Notes under the pieces: model-generated
What the model saw: the letters and a program-made list of their open reading frames with translations, nothing else
Told to the model about the DNA's origin: nothing
Databases searched by the model: none
Shown: in pieces, positions 34,504 through 45,137 of the stretch
How positions within the stretch are numbered: the stretch's first letter is position 1
Layout of the letters: every line of letters begins with the position of its first letter
Translations under genes and position numbers: made by a program
Source: an uncultured Prevotella sp.
Lineage (GTDB): Bacteria > Bacteroidota > Bacteroidia > Bacteroidales > Bacteroidaceae
NCBI GenBank assembly: GCA_947174835.1
Contig: CAMWKM010000005.1
Coordinates: 1 to 45,179 of the forward strand
Length of the DNA stretch: 45,179 bases
Direction: 5' to 3'

Positions 34504-35694
34504 ATGAATAAAACGGTTATTATAGGAGGCGGAGCAGCAGGATTTTTCTTAGCTATTAACCTAAAAGAAATGCAGCCAAAGATGCAAGTCAGCATTTTTG
34601 AAAGAGGAAATCGTGTGTTAAGGAAAGTGGAAATATCAGGTGGGGGACGCTGTAACTGCACTAACTCATTTGAAGAGGTCAAAGATTTACAAAATGTCTA
34701 TCCACGTGGTCACCGTCTATTGAAACGGCTTTTCAAAAACTTCAATCATCGCGATGCCTATAAATGGTTCGAACAACGAGGAGTACCATTAGTAATCCAA
34801 GACGACCAATGCATATTTCCCCGTTCACAGGATTCCCATTCCATTATCAATCTCTTTCTCACTGAAGCCAAACGACTGGGAATCAACATTAAAACAGATC
34901 ATACTATCAACTCGCTTGATCAATTAAGCGATTATGACTACATTTGCATTACCACAGGTGGTCAACCATGTACTGAAAACCTAACTTGGCTTAATCACCC
35001 TATCGAATCACCAGTACCATCACTCTTTACCTTCAGTATCAATGATCCTGACTTGAAAGCTCTAATGGGTACGGTTGTGGAAAATACTACTGCTATGATT
35101 CCTGGTACAAAACTCCGAGCCTCAGGGCCATTGCTCATCACACATTGGGGTATGAGCGGTCCTTGCATTCTGCGTCTGTCAAGCTATGCTGCCCGCTTAT
35201 TGAACAACCATCATTATCAATTACCATTGACTATCAATTGGACCAACAGAAATGAGATAGATATCCATCAAGAACTGACTGACATCCGCCAACATCATTC
35301 TCAGAAACAACTTCAAACCATCCGGCCATTCGGACTCCCTCAAAGACTTTGGAACTATTTATTAGAGAAGAGCTTGAGAAGTAGAAAAGAAGCCCCTTGG
35401 GGAAGTCTAAATCAAAAGGAGCAGAACAGACTGGTCAATGTATTAATAAACGATACCTATCAAATAACCGGACGTGCCGTTTTCAAAGATGAATTCGTCA
35501 CTTGTGGCGGTATTTCCCTCTCTGCAGTGAATCCCTCAACACTAGAAAGTCGTCTACATCCACATCTATATTTTGCTGGTGAGGTACTTGATATTGATGG
35601 CATTACTGGCGGTTTTAACTTTCAAGCAGCTTGGACCACTGCCTACACAGTGGCAAAAGCTATAAATGAAGATTTTAATCAAAAGATTTTGTAG
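34504..35694 (+). CDS. HI0933/YhiN-family flavoprotein
   Basis: A 396-residue FAD-binding protein of the HI0933 (BaiN/YhiN) family, with a role that is still poorly defined. The Rossmann motif is KTVIIGGGAAGFFLAINLKEM, followed by ISGGGRCNCTNS, the family hallmark. ITTGGQPC, TGRAVFKDEFVTCGGISL and YFAGEVLDIDGITGGFNFQAAWTTAYTVAKAI complete the two-domain flavoprotein pattern. ATG 34504 is chosen because the track's start is inside polA and MNKTVIIGGG is the natural N-terminus. It begins 4 nt after the polA stop, so it is probably co-transcribed with polA. Confidence 0.92.
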   Translation: MNKTVIIGGGAAGFFLAINLKEMQPKMQVSIFERGNRVLRKVEISGGGRCNCTNSFEEVKDLQNVYPRGHRLLKRLFKNFNHRDAYKWFEQRGVPLVIQDDQCIFPRSQDSHSIINLFLTEAKRLGINIKTDHTINSLDQLSDYDYICITTGGQPCTENLTWLNHPIESPVPSLFTFSINDPDLKALMGTVVENTTAMIPGTKLRASGPLLITHWGMSGPCILRLSSYAARLLNNHHYQLPLTINWTNRNEIDIHQELTDIRQHHSQKQLQTIRPFGLPQRLWNYLLEKSLRSRKEAPWGSLNQKEQNRLVNVLINDTYQITGRAVFKDEFVTCGGISLSAVNPSTLESRLHPHLYFAGEVLDIDGITGGFNFQAAWTTAYTVAKAINEDFNQKIL

Positions 35695-35718
35695 TCTCAC
35701 CAATAAATTGTATCTTTG
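35688..35718 (+). promoter_or_regulatory. Full -33/-7 promoter of the leuS operon
   Basis: TTTG (35688-35691), 19 nt, then TATCTTTG (35711-35718) fit the Bacteroidetes consensus exactly. The -33 box overlaps the last codons of the flavoprotein gene, and the leader before leuS is about 42 nt. Confidence 0.75.
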
Positions 35719-35766
35719 CAATTTCAATTTGGATAAATGTGCAAACATAAAAACAAGATACAAATT

Positions 35767-38613
35767 ATGGATTATAACTTCAGAGAGATTGAAAAAAAAT
35801 GGCAGAAACGCTGGGTGGAAAATGGCATCTATCGTGTAGTGGAAGACGATAAAAAGAAGAAGTTCTACGTGCTCAATATGTTTCCTTATCCATCAGGAGC
35901 AGGTCTGCACGTAGGTCATCCTCTGGGCTACATTGCCGCTGATATCTATGCTCGTTATAAGCGTCTGAAAGGCTTCAACGTACTAAACCCAATGGGATAC
36001 GATGCCTATGGACTACCTGCTGAACAGTATGCCATTCAGACAGGTCAGCATCCCGCTATCACTACTGAGCAGAATATCAATCGCTATCGTGAACAATTGG
36101 ACAAGATAGGATTCTCGTTTGACTGGAGTCGCGAGATAAGAACCTGCGACCCTGTCTATTACCAGTGGACACAGTGGGCTTTCCAACGTATGTTCAAGTC
36201 CTATTATAGCACTTCATCACACAAGGCTCAACCCACCATCAAACTCATAGAACACTTCGAACTGATGGGAACAGAGAATTGTAGTGCTCTGGGTACTGAA
36301 GAACTTCATTTTACTGCAAGTGACTGGGCTTCATTCTCTGAAAAGAAAAAGCAAGAAATACTGATGAATTACCGCATCGCCTATTTGGCTGAGACAATGG
36401 TCAACTGGTGTCCTGCCTTGGGTACGGTGCTGGCCAACGATGAAGTTATCAATGGTGTCAGCGAGCGTGGCGGCTATCCTGTAGAACAAAAAAAGATGCG
36501 CCAGTGGTGCCTACGCACCTCAGCCTATGCCCAGCGTTTGCTTGACGGACTGGAAACTATCGACTGGACAGACTCTTTGAAAGAAGCTCAACGCAACTGG
36601 ATTGGCCGATCTGAAGGTACAGAGATGGAGTTCCAAGTAGCCGACTCTGAAAAACACTTTACGATTTTCACCACTCGTGCTGACACCATTTTTGGTGTTA
36701 CTTTCATGGTTTTGGCACCTGAATCTGAATTGGTTAAGGAATTAACTACATCTCATCAGCAACAAGCTGTCGATGAGTATCTGACTTATGTGAAGAAACG
36801 CACAGAACGTGAACGACAAATGGACCATGCTGTGACAGGTGTTTTCTCCGGTTCTTATGCCATCAATCCGTTCACTAGTGACCGTATTCCTATCTGGATC
36901 TCTGAATACGTATTAGCTAGCTATGGCACAGGTGCCATCATGGCCGTGCCTGCTCATGATAGTCGTGATTATGCTTTTGCCAAACACTTCAATCTGCCTA
37001 TCATCCCGCTTATTGAAGGTGCAGATGTATCTGAGGAGAGTTTTGATGCCAAAGAAGGAATAGTGATGAACTCACCAGTCGCAGGAAAAAAGGCTATCAA
37101 TGGTTTCTCACTCAATGGTTTAAACGTCAAGGAGGCCATTGCTGCTACTAAAAAGTTCGTTACTGAACATCATCTTGGCCGTGTGAAAGTGAACTACCGC
37201 CTACGTGATGCCATATTCTCCCGTCAGCGCTACTGGGGTGAACCGTTCCCTGTTTACTATAAGGACGATATGCCTTATATGATCCCAAAAGAATGTCTGC
37301 CATTACAACTGCCTGAAATTGACGAATACAAACCTACTGAAACAGGTGAGCCTCCATTGGGCCGTGCCAAGAAATGGGCTTGGGATACAAAGACTGACAC
37401 AGTAGTTGATGTTTCCCTTATCGACAATAAAAGCGTTTTCCCTCTTGAATTAAATACAATGCCTGGCTTTGCAGGCTCCAGCGCTTACTATTTGCGCTAT
37501 ATGGATCCTAAAAACGATAAAACACTTGTCAGCAAGGATATTGATGAATATTGGCGCAACGTAGATCTTTATGTGGGTGGTTCTGAACATGCTACTGGTC
37601 ACCTCATCTATAGCCGTTTCTGGAACAAGTTCCTCTATGATTCTGGCTATTCCTGTGAAGACGAACCATTCAAGAAGTTGGTCAATCAAGGTATGATTCA
37701 AGGACGTTCAAACTTCGTTTATCGCATTAATTCCGATGACAAGGAGAAGCCTACATTCGTCAGCCTCAACCTAAAAGACCAGTATGAAGTAACACCCATT
37801 CACGTTGATGTAAACATGGTCACTAATGATGTGCTTGATATTGAGGCTTTCAAGGCATGGCGTCCTGAATACGCTAATGCTGAATTTATCCTTGAAGATG
37901 GTAAATACATCTGCGGTTGGGCTATTGAAAAAATGTCGAAATCAATGTTCAACGTAGTTAATCCTGACATGATTGTCGAAAAATATGGTGCTGATACGTT
38001 GCGCTTGTTCGAGATGTTCCTTGGGCCAGTGGAACAATCGAAGCCTTGGGATCCTAAAAACATCGAAGGTAGTCACCGCTTCCTAAAAAAATTCTGGAAC
38101 CTCTGTACTGCTTGTTGTGATAATGTTGCAACAAACCAAACTCCTACTGCCGAAGAATTAAAAAGCCTGCACAAGCTTATCAAAAAAGTCTCGCAGGATA
38201 TTGAGCAGTTCTCTTACAACACCTCCATCTCTGCCTTTATGATTTGCGTCAACGAGTTGTCACAACTAAAGTGCAAGAATACTGAGATAGCTAAGACATT
38301 AACCATTCTTATTGCTCCCTTTGCACCTCATATTGCTGAAGAACTTTGGGAGATGTTGGGCGAAAAAGGTAGTGTTTGCGATGCTCAATGGCCTGAATGG
38401 AATGAGGACTATCTCGTAGAGAGCCAAGTAAAGATGGGTGTGGCTTTTAATGGTAAGACCCGTTTCGAAATTCAATTGTCTGCCGATGCCGACAACCAAG
38501 CCATTGAGCAACTTGTCCGCAGTGATGAACGAACGGCTAAATATGTAGAAGACAAACAGATTGTAAAGGTTATCATCGTCCCTAAACGTATGGTGAATAT
38601 CGTCGTGAAATAA
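35767..38613 (+). CDS. leuS: Leucyl-tRNA synthetase
   Basis: Class I synthetase charging tRNA-Leu, 948 residues. The HIGH motif is HVGH (residues 48-51) in [18 protein letters not shown], and the KMSKS motif is at residues 722-726. The CP1 editing domain contains [18 protein letters not shown] and [19 protein letters not shown], whose threonine-rich and Asp elements perform post-transfer editing. The C-terminal anticodon domain and a Lys-rich tail follow. The ATG at 35767 ([16 protein letters not shown]) is the natural start. The next gene begins immediately after the stop codon, so leuS probably leads a long operon to gtrA. Confidence 0.97.
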   Translation: MDYNFREIEKKWQKRWVENGIYRVVEDDKKKKFYVLNMFPYPSGAGLHVGHPLGYIAADIYARYKRLKGFNVLNPMGYDAYGLPAEQYAIQTGQHPAITTEQNINRYREQLDKIGFSFDWSREIRTCDPVYYQWTQWAFQRMFKSYYSTSSHKAQPTIKLIEHFELMGTENCSALGTEELHFTASDWASFSEKKKQEILMNYRIAYLAETMVNWCPALGTVLANDEVINGVSERGGYPVEQKKMRQWCLRTSAYAQRLLDGLETIDWTDSLKEAQRNWIGRSEGTEMEFQVADSEKHFTIFTTRADTIFGVTFMVLAPESELVKELTTSHQQQAVDEYLTYVKKRTERERQMDHAVTGVFSGSYAINPFTSDRIPIWISEYVLASYGTGAIMAVPAHDSRDYAFAKHFNLPIIPLIEGADVSEESFDAKEGIVMNSPVAGKKAINGFSLNGLNVKEAIAATKKFVTEHHLGRVKVNYRLRDAIFSRQRYWGEPFPVYYKDDMPYMIPKECLPLQLPEIDEYKPTETGEPPLGRAKKWAWDTKTDTVVDVSLIDNKSVFPLELNTMPGFAGSSAYYLRYMDPKNDKTLVSKDIDEYWRNVDLYVGGSEHATGHLIYSRFWNKFLYDSGYSCEDEPFKKLVNQGMIQGRSNFVYRINSDDKEKPTFVSLNLKDQYEVTPIHVDVNMVTNDVLDIEAFKAWRPEYANAEFILEDGKYICGWAIEKMSKSMFNVVNPDMIVEKYGADTLRLFEMFLGPVEQSKPWDPKNIEGSHRFLKKFWNLCTACCDNVATNQTPTAEELKSLHKLIKKVSQDIEQFSYNTSISAFMICVNELSQLKCKNTEIAKTLTILIAPFAPHIAEELWEMLGEKGSVCDAQWPEWNEDYLVESQVKMGVAFNGKTRFEIQLSADADNQAIEQLVRSDERTAKYVEDKQIVKVIIVPKRMVNIVVK

Positions 38614-39558
38614 ATGACCATCAATCACAAACTCATATTGAAAGAGGTCGAGGATTATGTCTTTATAACCCTTGGCCTCTTTCTGTACTCCTTTGGATTC
38701 ACTGTGTTCCTCATGCCCTACCAAATTGTAACGGGAGGTGTAACGGGTATTTCAGCTATTATTTTCTATGCCACAGGGTTTCCTATCGAATACACCTATT
38801 TCCTCATCAACGTCTTCTTAGGACTCATAGCTTTGCGTATTTTGGGTCTGAAGTTCTTGGCTAAGACTATCTATGCCTTCAGTATGTTATCAATTATGCT
38901 GGGCATCTTCCAACAATTAATGCCTGTCGATGAGGAAGGCCATTTTGTGAAAATACTTGGCGAGGGACAGAATTTCATGTCACTGTTGATAGGATGTATA
39001 ATGACAGGATCAGCCTTGGGCATCGTCTTTCTGAATAACGGCTCCACAGGCGGCACAGATATCATTGCTGCCTCAGTCAATAAGTATCGCGACATATCAT
39101 TAGGCACTGTGTTGGGATTACTCGACCTTATCGTCATCAGTTCCTGTTTGCTTATTCCGCAGTTCGGTGAACCTTTACACCGTACCTATATGGTAGTTTT
39201 CGGCCTTTGCACTATGGTGGTTGAGAACTTTGTGCTTGATTATCTGATGAATCATCAACGCCAGTCCGTTCAGTTTCTGATCTTCTCCAACAAATGGCAG
39301 GAGATAGCCAATGCTATTGGCACTAAAATGGATCATGGTGTCACTATTCTCGATGGTCATGGCTGGTATACAGGACAAGAACGCAAGGTGCTTTGCATAT
39401 TAGCTAAGAAGCGAGAAAGCCTCACAATCTTCCGCCTTATTAAAATGATAGACCCTAATGCTTTTGTCAGCCAAAGTTCTGTCATCGGTGTTTTCGGTGA
39501 GGGCTTCGACCAAATCAAAGTAAAAGTAGAACAACATGAAAATAGTATTCGCAACTAA
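38614..39558 (+). CDS. YitT family membrane protein
   Basis: A 314-residue membrane protein of the YitT family (DUF161 membrane part plus C-terminal DUF2179). Five to six hydrophobic segments occupy residues about 15-205, including [20 protein letters not shown] and a second [16 protein letters not shown], which are the conserved glycine-rich motifs. A soluble domain from about residue 220 ends [27 protein letters not shown]...[18 protein letters not shown], the DUF2179 signature. The function of the family is uncertain. There is zero spacing after leuS, and the end overlaps rdgB by 23 bp. Confidence 0.93.
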   Translation: MTINHKLILKEVEDYVFITLGLFLYSFGFTVFLMPYQIVTGGVTGISAIIFYATGFPIEYTYFLINVFLGLIALRILGLKFLAKTIYAFSMLSIMLGIFQQLMPVDEEGHFVKILGEGQNFMSLLIGCIMTGSALGIVFLNNGSTGGTDIIAASVNKYRDISLGTVLGLLDLIVISSCLLIPQFGEPLHRTYMVVFGLCTMVVENFVLDYLMNHQRQSVQFLIFSNKWQEIANAIGTKMDHGVTILDGHGWYTGQERKVLCILAKKRESLTIFRLIKMIDPNAFVSQSSVIGVFGEGFDQIKVKVEQHENSIRN

Positions 39559-40162
39559 CAACAATCACAAACTGGAGGAAATACGCCAGATTTTAGGTAA
39601 TAACATTCAAGTACTTTCGCTTAAGGATATTAACTGCGATGTGGATATCCCAGAAACAGGACAAACACTTCAGGAAAATGCCCTTCAAAAGGCTCGTTAT
39701 ATCTATGACAATTATCATTTGGACTGTTTTGCCGATGACACAGGTCTCGAAGTAGAAGCTTTAAATGGCGCCCCTGGTATTTATTCAGCCAGATATGCCA
39801 GTATGATTACTAATTCGGCTAAAAGTCACGACAGCGAAGCCAATATGTCCCAACTTCTCAGCGAATTAGGAGAAAATAACAATCGACGTGCAAGATTTCG
39901 TACAGTCATTGCGTTAATACAAAAGAAGGATGTATGCCCTTGTGGTTGCACAGGTATCAAACAAGAACATCTGTTCGAAGGTATTGTTGAAGGCGAGATT
40001 ACCAAAAAGCGGAGTGGGGTAGAAGGCTTCGGTTATGATCCTATTTTTCAGCCAGACGGTTATGACAAAACCTTCGCTGAACTGGGATCCGACATCAAGA
40101 ACCAAATCAGTCATAGGGCACGCGCTACCCAAAAACTGGCTGACTATCTTTTAAAAAAATAA
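39536..40162 (+). CDS. rdgB: XTP/dITP diphosphatase (non-canonical purine NTP pyrophosphatase)
   Basis: House-cleaning enzyme that removes ITP, dITP and XTP before they enter nucleic acids. The 208-residue product begins [19 protein letters not shown], the nucleotide-binding signature. [24 protein letters not shown] carries the catalytic Asp residues, and [20 protein letters not shown] is the conserved C-terminal motif. Length is normal with a small insertion around [12 protein letters not shown]. It overlaps the end of yitT by 23 bp, and porZ follows after 17 nt. Confidence 0.96.
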   Translation: MKIVFATNNNHKLEEIRQILGNNIQVLSLKDINCDVDIPETGQTLQENALQKARYIYDNYHLDCFADDTGLEVEALNGAPGIYSARYASMITNSAKSHDSEANMSQLLSELGENNNRRARFRTVIALIQKKDVCPCGCTGIKQEHLFEGIVEGEITKKRSGVEGFGYDPIFQPDGYDKTFAELGSDIKNQISHRARATQKLADYLLKK

Positions 40163-40179
40163 CTTTCAATAATTATATT

Positions 40180-42249
40180 ATGAAAAGAGTCGTACTGATT
40201 ACCTTATTGTCAATCATTGGCTGTCAACTATTAATAGCACAAGTAGGCACATGGAAAGCCTATATGTCATATTATGAACCACAACAGATAGTCAAGGTAC
40301 AGAACACTCTTTTTGTACGTGCTTCCAACGATCTCTATCAATATAATCTAAATGATCAGTCAATAACTACTTACGATAAGACCAATTCACTGAGTGATAG
40401 TAATATCCGCCTGATAGAATGGAACAATGAAACCAAACGACTTATCATTGTTTACTATAATTCCAATATTGATTTCATGGACGTAAACGGAAATGTAAAC
40501 AATCTCAGTGCACTCTATAATAAGTCTATGACACAGAAAAAAGGCGTCAATAGCATTTATATGAATGGTATTTATGCTTATTTAGCCACTGACTTCGGAG
40601 TAATAAAAATCAATACTCAGCGCTATGAAATCAGCGAAACATACACACTCAACATGGTCATCAATGCGGTAGCCGTCAAAAACGACTCTATCTATGCTAA
40701 AAATAATACAGGAACTATCTTTAGCGCCTCTTTATCGAAAAATCTATTAGACTCAAATAACTGGACTATTGATGCTTCAGCCAGCAATGACCTATTCAAC
40801 CAAGATCAGACAACATGGAATGAATATAAGCAATTAGTTAGCACTCTAAAGCCAGGAGGACCTAAATACAACTGCTTTGGCTTTATGAAGTATGCCAATA
40901 ATCGCCTTTATAGTTGTGGCGGTGATGTGGGTATGTACACACCAGCAACCGTTCAGATTCTGAAAGACAATGATTGGCAAATCTATAATGACGATAGTGT
41001 AAAGGCTTTCTCTGGAAGAATGTACTTCTCAAATCTCTATAGTCTCGACTATGATCCACATAATAGCGAACATCTGTTTGTCGGCACTTCAAACGGTCTC
41101 TATGAATTTCTAAACGGGAAGATTCTCAATTACTACAATGAAACAAATAGCCCGATTGAAACAGCAATACCTATTACAAATGATATTAATAGCAGACTGA
41201 ACTACCAACTTGTTACAAGTGTAAAATTCGATAATAATAGTAATATTTGGCTTCTTAATAGTCAAGCCATCACTCAGTCTATCCTAATGTTGACAAAAGA
41301 TGGACAATGGGTTCAGAGAAAACAAAATGCTTTGATGAATCTTAAACAGAATGATGCATCACTTGGTATTCGCTCAGCAGCCAATATGTCTAATATGATA
41401 TTTGATCATCGAGGCCTTATGTGGTTTTGTAATAATAGCTATTTCGTTCCGGCATTCTATAAATATGACATCAATAATGATCAGCTAACTGGTTATTTAA
41501 CTAAAGGTTCACCACCTTCTTATATCAATCAAGACGGAACGGTAGTAACTGTACAAGACGGAGTTAGAACTGTTTCTGAAGACCAAAATGGCAATATCTG
41601 GATCTCTTCCAACAACGGATTATTCTTGTTGGAATCAGACCGTATCAATGAAGATGGCGGTACCTATTTGACACAAGTCAAAGTGCCACGTAACGATGGT
41701 ACAAACTACGCCGACTATTTGTTAAGTGGCAGCAATATTTTGTGTATGGCCACCGATGGTGGTCATCGCAAGTGGATTGGTACTGCAGGAGACGGTGTCT
41801 ATGTCATCAGCAGTGACAATATGATTCAGGAACAACACTTTCTAAGCAGTAATAGCTCACTGCTCTCTGATAATATTCTCTCCATAGCTATCAATGACAA
41901 CACCGGTGAAGTGTTCATTGGAACAGACCAAGGACTTTGCTCTTATATGAGCGATGCTACGACACCAGCCACTGAAATGATCGAAGACAATATCTATGCC
42001 TATCCAAATCCTGTTCAACCAGACTACAACGGACCAATTACCATTGTTGGCCTGTCATACGATGCTGATGTGAAAATTCTCTCAGTCAGCGGCCAGTTAG
42101 TCAATCAGGGTCGTTCCACAGGAGGTACCTATATCTGGAATGGATGTGATATGAAAGGTAAACGAGTGGCCAGTGGCATCTATATGGTTGCTACAGCAAC
42201 CAATGATGGTAAAAAAGGTATAGTCTGCAAAATTGCTATCATCAAATAA
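40180..42249 (+). CDS. porZ: PorZ-like type IX secretion beta-propeller protein
   Basis: A 689-residue exported protein with two beta-propeller regions. The signal peptide MKRVVLITLLSIIGCQLLIAQ is probably cut after AQ; IIGC could alternatively be a lipobox. Repeated blades such as SDSNIRLIEWNNETKRLIIVYYN, VRTVSEDQNGNIWISSNNGLFLLE and SIAINDNTGEVFIGTDQGLCSY match regulator-propeller repeats. The C-terminus from residue 608, YPNPV to KRVASGIYMVATATNDGKKGIVCKIAIIK, is a type A T9SS sorting domain. This architecture and length match PorZ, part of the PorU-PorV-PorQ-PorZ cell-surface attachment complex, which recognises A-LPS. Family call is strong for propeller plus sorting domain, less sure for PorZ itself. 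Confidence 0.78.
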   Translation: MKRVVLITLLSIIGCQLLIAQVGTWKAYMSYYEPQQIVKVQNTLFVRASNDLYQYNLNDQSITTYDKTNSLSDSNIRLIEWNNETKRLIIVYYNSNIDFMDVNGNVNNLSALYNKSMTQKKGVNSIYMNGIYAYLATDFGVIKINTQRYEISETYTLNMVINAVAVKNDSIYAKNNTGTIFSASLSKNLLDSNNWTIDASASNDLFNQDQTTWNEYKQLVSTLKPGGPKYNCFGFMKYANNRLYSCGGDVGMYTPATVQILKDNDWQIYNDDSVKAFSGRMYFSNLYSLDYDPHNSEHLFVGTSNGLYEFLNGKILNYYNETNSPIETAIPITNDINSRLNYQLVTSVKFDNNSNIWLLNSQAITQSILMLTKDGQWVQRKQNALMNLKQNDASLGIRSAANMSNMIFDHRGLMWFCNNSYFVPAFYKYDINNDQLTGYLTKGSPPSYINQDGTVVTVQDGVRTVSEDQNGNIWISSNNGLFLLESDRINEDGGTYLTQVKVPRNDGTNYADYLLSGSNILCMATDGGHRKWIGTAGDGVYVISSDNMIQEQHFLSSNSSLLSDNILSIAINDNTGEVFIGTDQGLCSYMSDATTPATEMIEDNIYAYPNPVQPDYNGPITIVGLSYDADVKILSVSGQLVNQGRSTGGTYIWNGCDMKGKRVASGIYMVATATNDGKKGIVCKIAIIK

Positions 42250-42262
42250 CTGTTTTTAAAAT

Positions 42263-43720
42263 ATGAAGCATCGCCAGTCTATTTCCAGTTATTGGAGTAT
42301 CCTATTGATTTTAGTCCTCACACCATTACTATTATGGGCAGCTATAACTATACTGCCTACTCATGATGACTGGGCCGGTACGACAAAACCTTCTTTTGAA
42401 CCTTTTTTCATTAAAGAACGCTTTCTGTTCTACGGTTATCACTGGAGACCCTTCGATACAATGGTTGGCTATGTGGCAGGATTGAATCCTCAAGTACTCT
42501 ATCCTACTTTCAATCATTGTTTAGTGGTTATAGGTCACCTTGTGAATTCCCTTTTAATATTCAAGCTAATCACTGCAATTGGATTAAATAAGAATGCTGC
42601 CAACATAGCAACAGCCTTTTTCTTTATCACACCAGCCACAATGGCCACCGTATTGGCTGTAGACAGCCAAAACCAAACTTATGCCCTTATGTGGGACATT
42701 ATAGCCTTTCTTATTTACATAAAACAGAAAAAAGGCAAATATATACTATGGACGATATCCATATTCTTAGCAACTTGGAGCAAGGAAAATGGACTGATGT
42801 GGGCAGTAATCTGTCCTATACTTGCATACGGCTTTAACTTTATTGAAAAAAAACAACTCAGAAAAGACCTACTGATAGGTATATGTATCATGGTTGTTTA
42901 CGCATTAGCCATCTGGCTTTTGCCAAAACAAATGATTATTCATCCCGAATATGTACCTGATTCATTAAAGACAATTTCCGGTTTCATTAAATTTTTCTTT
43001 TCATCATTTATCACAGTTGATTATATTTGGCTGTTACATCAGCCAAGTAGAAATCTATTGTTGGCCAGCATCACAGTCATACTGACTATTCCTTTCATGT
43101 ATTATATCTATATTCGTCAACTAAAACTGATAAAGGATAGAAAAATAGTATGTACCCTAATAAGCCTTCTTATTGCTGCTGCACCACATATTTTCACTGT
43201 CTTTAGTATGATGCACACCTATGGTGGACTGGTGTTTGTAGCACTTATTATAGCCATCTCAGTAAATAATTATAGCTATCAATGTAAGGCAATAATCATA
43301 TCATTTGCCTTCTTCGCCCTATCAGCTTTTGCTATCAATATACATCTGTGGCACGAATCTTATTTGTCTGGTCTCACAGGAAAACAAATGGCTATCGATG
43401 CCATACAAAAGACAGGAGAACCTGTAGACAGTGTTTATGTCATTATTATTGAAGATGACTATCCTAAACTTTCATCATTCTGTGTCATTCCCAGTGATGC
43501 CTTTGGATGGGGTCGTGCAACACAATACGAAACAAATTATGACTGGCCAAAGGTTGTTAATGATACTATTATCACCAGAAACAAACAGTCACTTCAAACA
43601 GCTAATCAGTTAGCTGCTTTTCAATTGAAAGATGGAACTTACAACTGCATTTGGATTGTGGATCACAAAAACATAACTGTCATTCGAAATGATATCTATG
43701 ACAAAGAGAAGCTACATTAA
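42263..43720 (+). CDS. GT-C-type membrane glycosyltransferase-like protein
   Basis: A 485-residue protein with roughly 10-12 hydrophobic segments and an acidic pair THDDW in the first outer loop after ILLILVLTPLLLWAAITILP. This is the usual place of the catalytic Asp in GT-C enzymes that use polyprenyl-phosphate sugars. IFLATWSKENGLMWAVICPILAYG is a motif seen in related membrane glycosyltransferases. The C-terminal 110 residues form a soluble domain (AIDAIQKTGEPVDSVYVIIIEDDYPKL). Donor and acceptor are unknown. It starts 13 nt after porZ and overlaps gtrA by 1 nt as TAATG, so it is most likely made together with both. Confidence 0.68.
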   Translation: MKHRQSISSYWSILLILVLTPLLLWAAITILPTHDDWAGTTKPSFEPFFIKERFLFYGYHWRPFDTMVGYVAGLNPQVLYPTFNHCLVVIGHLVNSLLIFKLITAIGLNKNAANIATAFFFITPATMATVLAVDSQNQTYALMWDIIAFLIYIKQKKGKYILWTISIFLATWSKENGLMWAVICPILAYGFNFIEKKQLRKDLLIGICIMVVYALAIWLLPKQMIIHPEYVPDSLKTISGFIKFFFSSFITVDYIWLLHQPSRNLLLASITVILTIPFMYYIYIRQLKLIKDRKIVCTLISLLIAAAPHIFTVFSMMHTYGGLVFVALIIAISVNNYSYQCKAIIISFAFFALSAFAINIHLWHESYLSGLTGKQMAIDAIQKTGEPVDSVYVIIIEDDYPKLSSFCVIPSDAFGWGRATQYETNYDWPKVVNDTIITRNKQSLQTANQLAAFQLKDGTYNCIWIVDHKNITVIRNDIYDKEKLH

Positions 43721-44148
43721 TGAACTTACGAAATACAATAGCTTTATTTACAGATAAGATTTTCCTCAAGTTTATCATTGTAGGCATTGTGAATACCATC
43801 TTAGGCACAGTTATCATGTTTGTATTCTATAATGTCTTTCATCTGAGCTATTGGATTTCGTCAATGTCTAATTATTTCTTCGGCAGTATCGTCAGCTATT
43901 TGCTCAACAAACATTTTACTTTTAAGTTCAAAGAAAAAAATCAGCGGTCAATCATTCGTTTCATCGTCAACATCATTGTATGCTATCTATTGGCATACGG
44001 CATTGCAAAGCCCGTCACACATTATATGCTGACGGGCTTTGCAAAGAACATTCAAGAAAATGTCTCTATGTTATTGGGTATGTGCCTCTTCGTTGTATTC
44101 AATTACTTAGGACAACGCTTCTACGCCTTTACAAATAGAAAATTCTAA
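43720..44148 (+). CDS. GtrA family membrane protein
   Basis: A 142-residue protein with four hydrophobic segments, as in GtrA: FLKFIIVGIVNTILGTVIMFVFYN, ISSMSNYFFGSIVSYLLNKHFTF, FIVNIIVCYLLAYGIAKP and MLLGMCLFVVFNYLGQRFYAF. The N-terminal IGxxNT and central YLLNKHFTFK motifs are characteristic. GtrA proteins are thought to flip or supply polyprenyl-phosphate sugars to surface glycosyltransferases, which fits the GT-C-like neighbour. Its stop codon overlaps the nadA stop by 4 bp on the opposite strand, and the gene has an internal hairpin. Confidence 0.9.
   Translation: MNLRNTIALFTDKIFLKFIIVGIVNTILGTVIMFVFYNVFHLSYWISSMSNYFFGSIVSYLLNKHFTFKFKEKNQRSIIRFIVNIIVCYLLAYGIAKPVTHYMLTGFAKNIQENVSMLLGMCLFVVFNYLGQRFYAFTNRKF
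44005..44042. terminator. 13-bp perfect hairpin inside gtrA, possible nadA terminator
   Basis: GCAAAGCCCGTCA (44005-44017) and TGACGGGCTTTGC (44030-44042) form a perfect 13-bp stem with a 12-nt loop inside the gtrA coding sequence. Because gtrA and nadA overlap at their stops, any intrinsic nadA terminator must lie inside gtrA, and this is the best candidate. There is no T-run. Confidence 0.55.
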
Positions 44149-45137
44149 CTCAAATCCAACATTCTCTCTATAGGCTTCACGGCTTCTTTAGCCATCTCAG
44201 AATCTATTTCAATGGCCGGCCATTCGTATTTCAATGTATTGTAGACTTTCAGCAGTGTGTTCATTTTCATGTAATGACACTCATTACAACTGCATTCCAA
44301 GCCGCTCTCGCTAATTTCAGGAGGAACAGGGATAAATTGCTTGTCAGGACACGTGCGTTGCATCTCGTGCAGGATACCGGCCTCTGTAGCCACAATAAAC
44401 TGTTTCCGGTCACTTTGCTGCGCATACTCAAGCATCGTAGCCGTACTACCTTTCACGTCAGCCAATGCCAACACAGGACTCTTACACTCCAAATGAGCCA
44501 TTACTACAGCATCGGGATATTTATTCTTCAGTTCAATTATCTTAGACACTGAAAAACGTTCATGAACATGACAACCACCATTCCATAGCAACATTTGACG
44601 TCCTGTCACCTCATTGATATAGTTACCTAAGTTGTAGTCAGGGCCAAAAATAAGCTTCGCATCCTTCGGCAACTGATCGACCACTCTTTTAGCATTGCCA
44701 CTGGTTACTACAACATCTGTCAGAGCCTTTACGGCAGCAGTGGTATTGACGTATGACACTACTTGATGGTCAGGATGCTCCTCCTTGTATTTTTTCAAGT
44801 CTTCAGCCTTACATGAGTCAGCCAATGAGCAGCCGGCATTCAAGTCAGGACAAAGCACAATTTTATCAGGAGACAATAGTTTGCAGGTCTCTGCCATGAA
44901 GTGAACACCACACATCACCATTATCTTTGCATCTGTTTCAGCAGCCTTACGAGCCAAAGCCAACGAGTCACCTACAAAATCGGCTACTTCCTGAACCTCA
45001 CCTATCGTATAATAGTGCGCCAAAATAATAGCATCCTTTTCTTTGCAAAGTTTGCGAATCTCAGCCTTTAAGTCAATATTCTCTGCTACAGGTTCATCAA
45101 TAAAACCTTGTTCCTTCCACTTGTTTTTCAACACCAT
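44145..45137 (-). CDS. nadA: Quinolinate synthase
   Basis: Iron-sulfur enzyme of de novo NAD synthesis, condensing iminoaspartate with dihydroxyacetone phosphate to quinolinate. The 330-residue product has three pseudo-repeats and candidate [4Fe-4S] cysteines in VMCGVHFMAET, NAGCSLADSC and LECSCNECHYMKMN. AIILAHYYTIGEVQEVADFVGDSLALA is the typical first domain. The start at 45137 (MVLKNKW) gives normal length and lies in an A/T-rich lead. A promoter may fall at the window edge, since the last bases read CATTTG on the minus strand. Other nad genes are not seen in this window. Confidence 0.97.
   Translation of the reverse strand: MVLKNKWKEQGFIDEPVAENIDLKAEIRKLCKEKDAIILAHYYTIGEVQEVADFVGDSLALARKAAETDAKIMVMCGVHFMAETCKLLSPDKIVLCPDLNAGCSLADSCKAEDLKKYKEEHPDHQVVSYVNTTAAVKALTDVVVTSGNAKRVVDQLPKDAKLIFGPDYNLGNYINEVTGRQMLLWNGGCHVHERFSVSKIIELKNKYPDAVVMAHLECKSPVLALADVKGSTATMLEYAQQSDRKQFIVATEAGILHEMQRTCPDKQFIPVPPEISESGLECSCNECHYMKMNTLLKVYNTLKYEWPAIEIDSEMAKEAVKPIERMLDLS

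Noticed and set aside
44445-44465. TTTCACGTCAGCC as a third parS half-site
   Set aside because: Only the left half fits; the right half diverges and it is inside nadA coding sequence.
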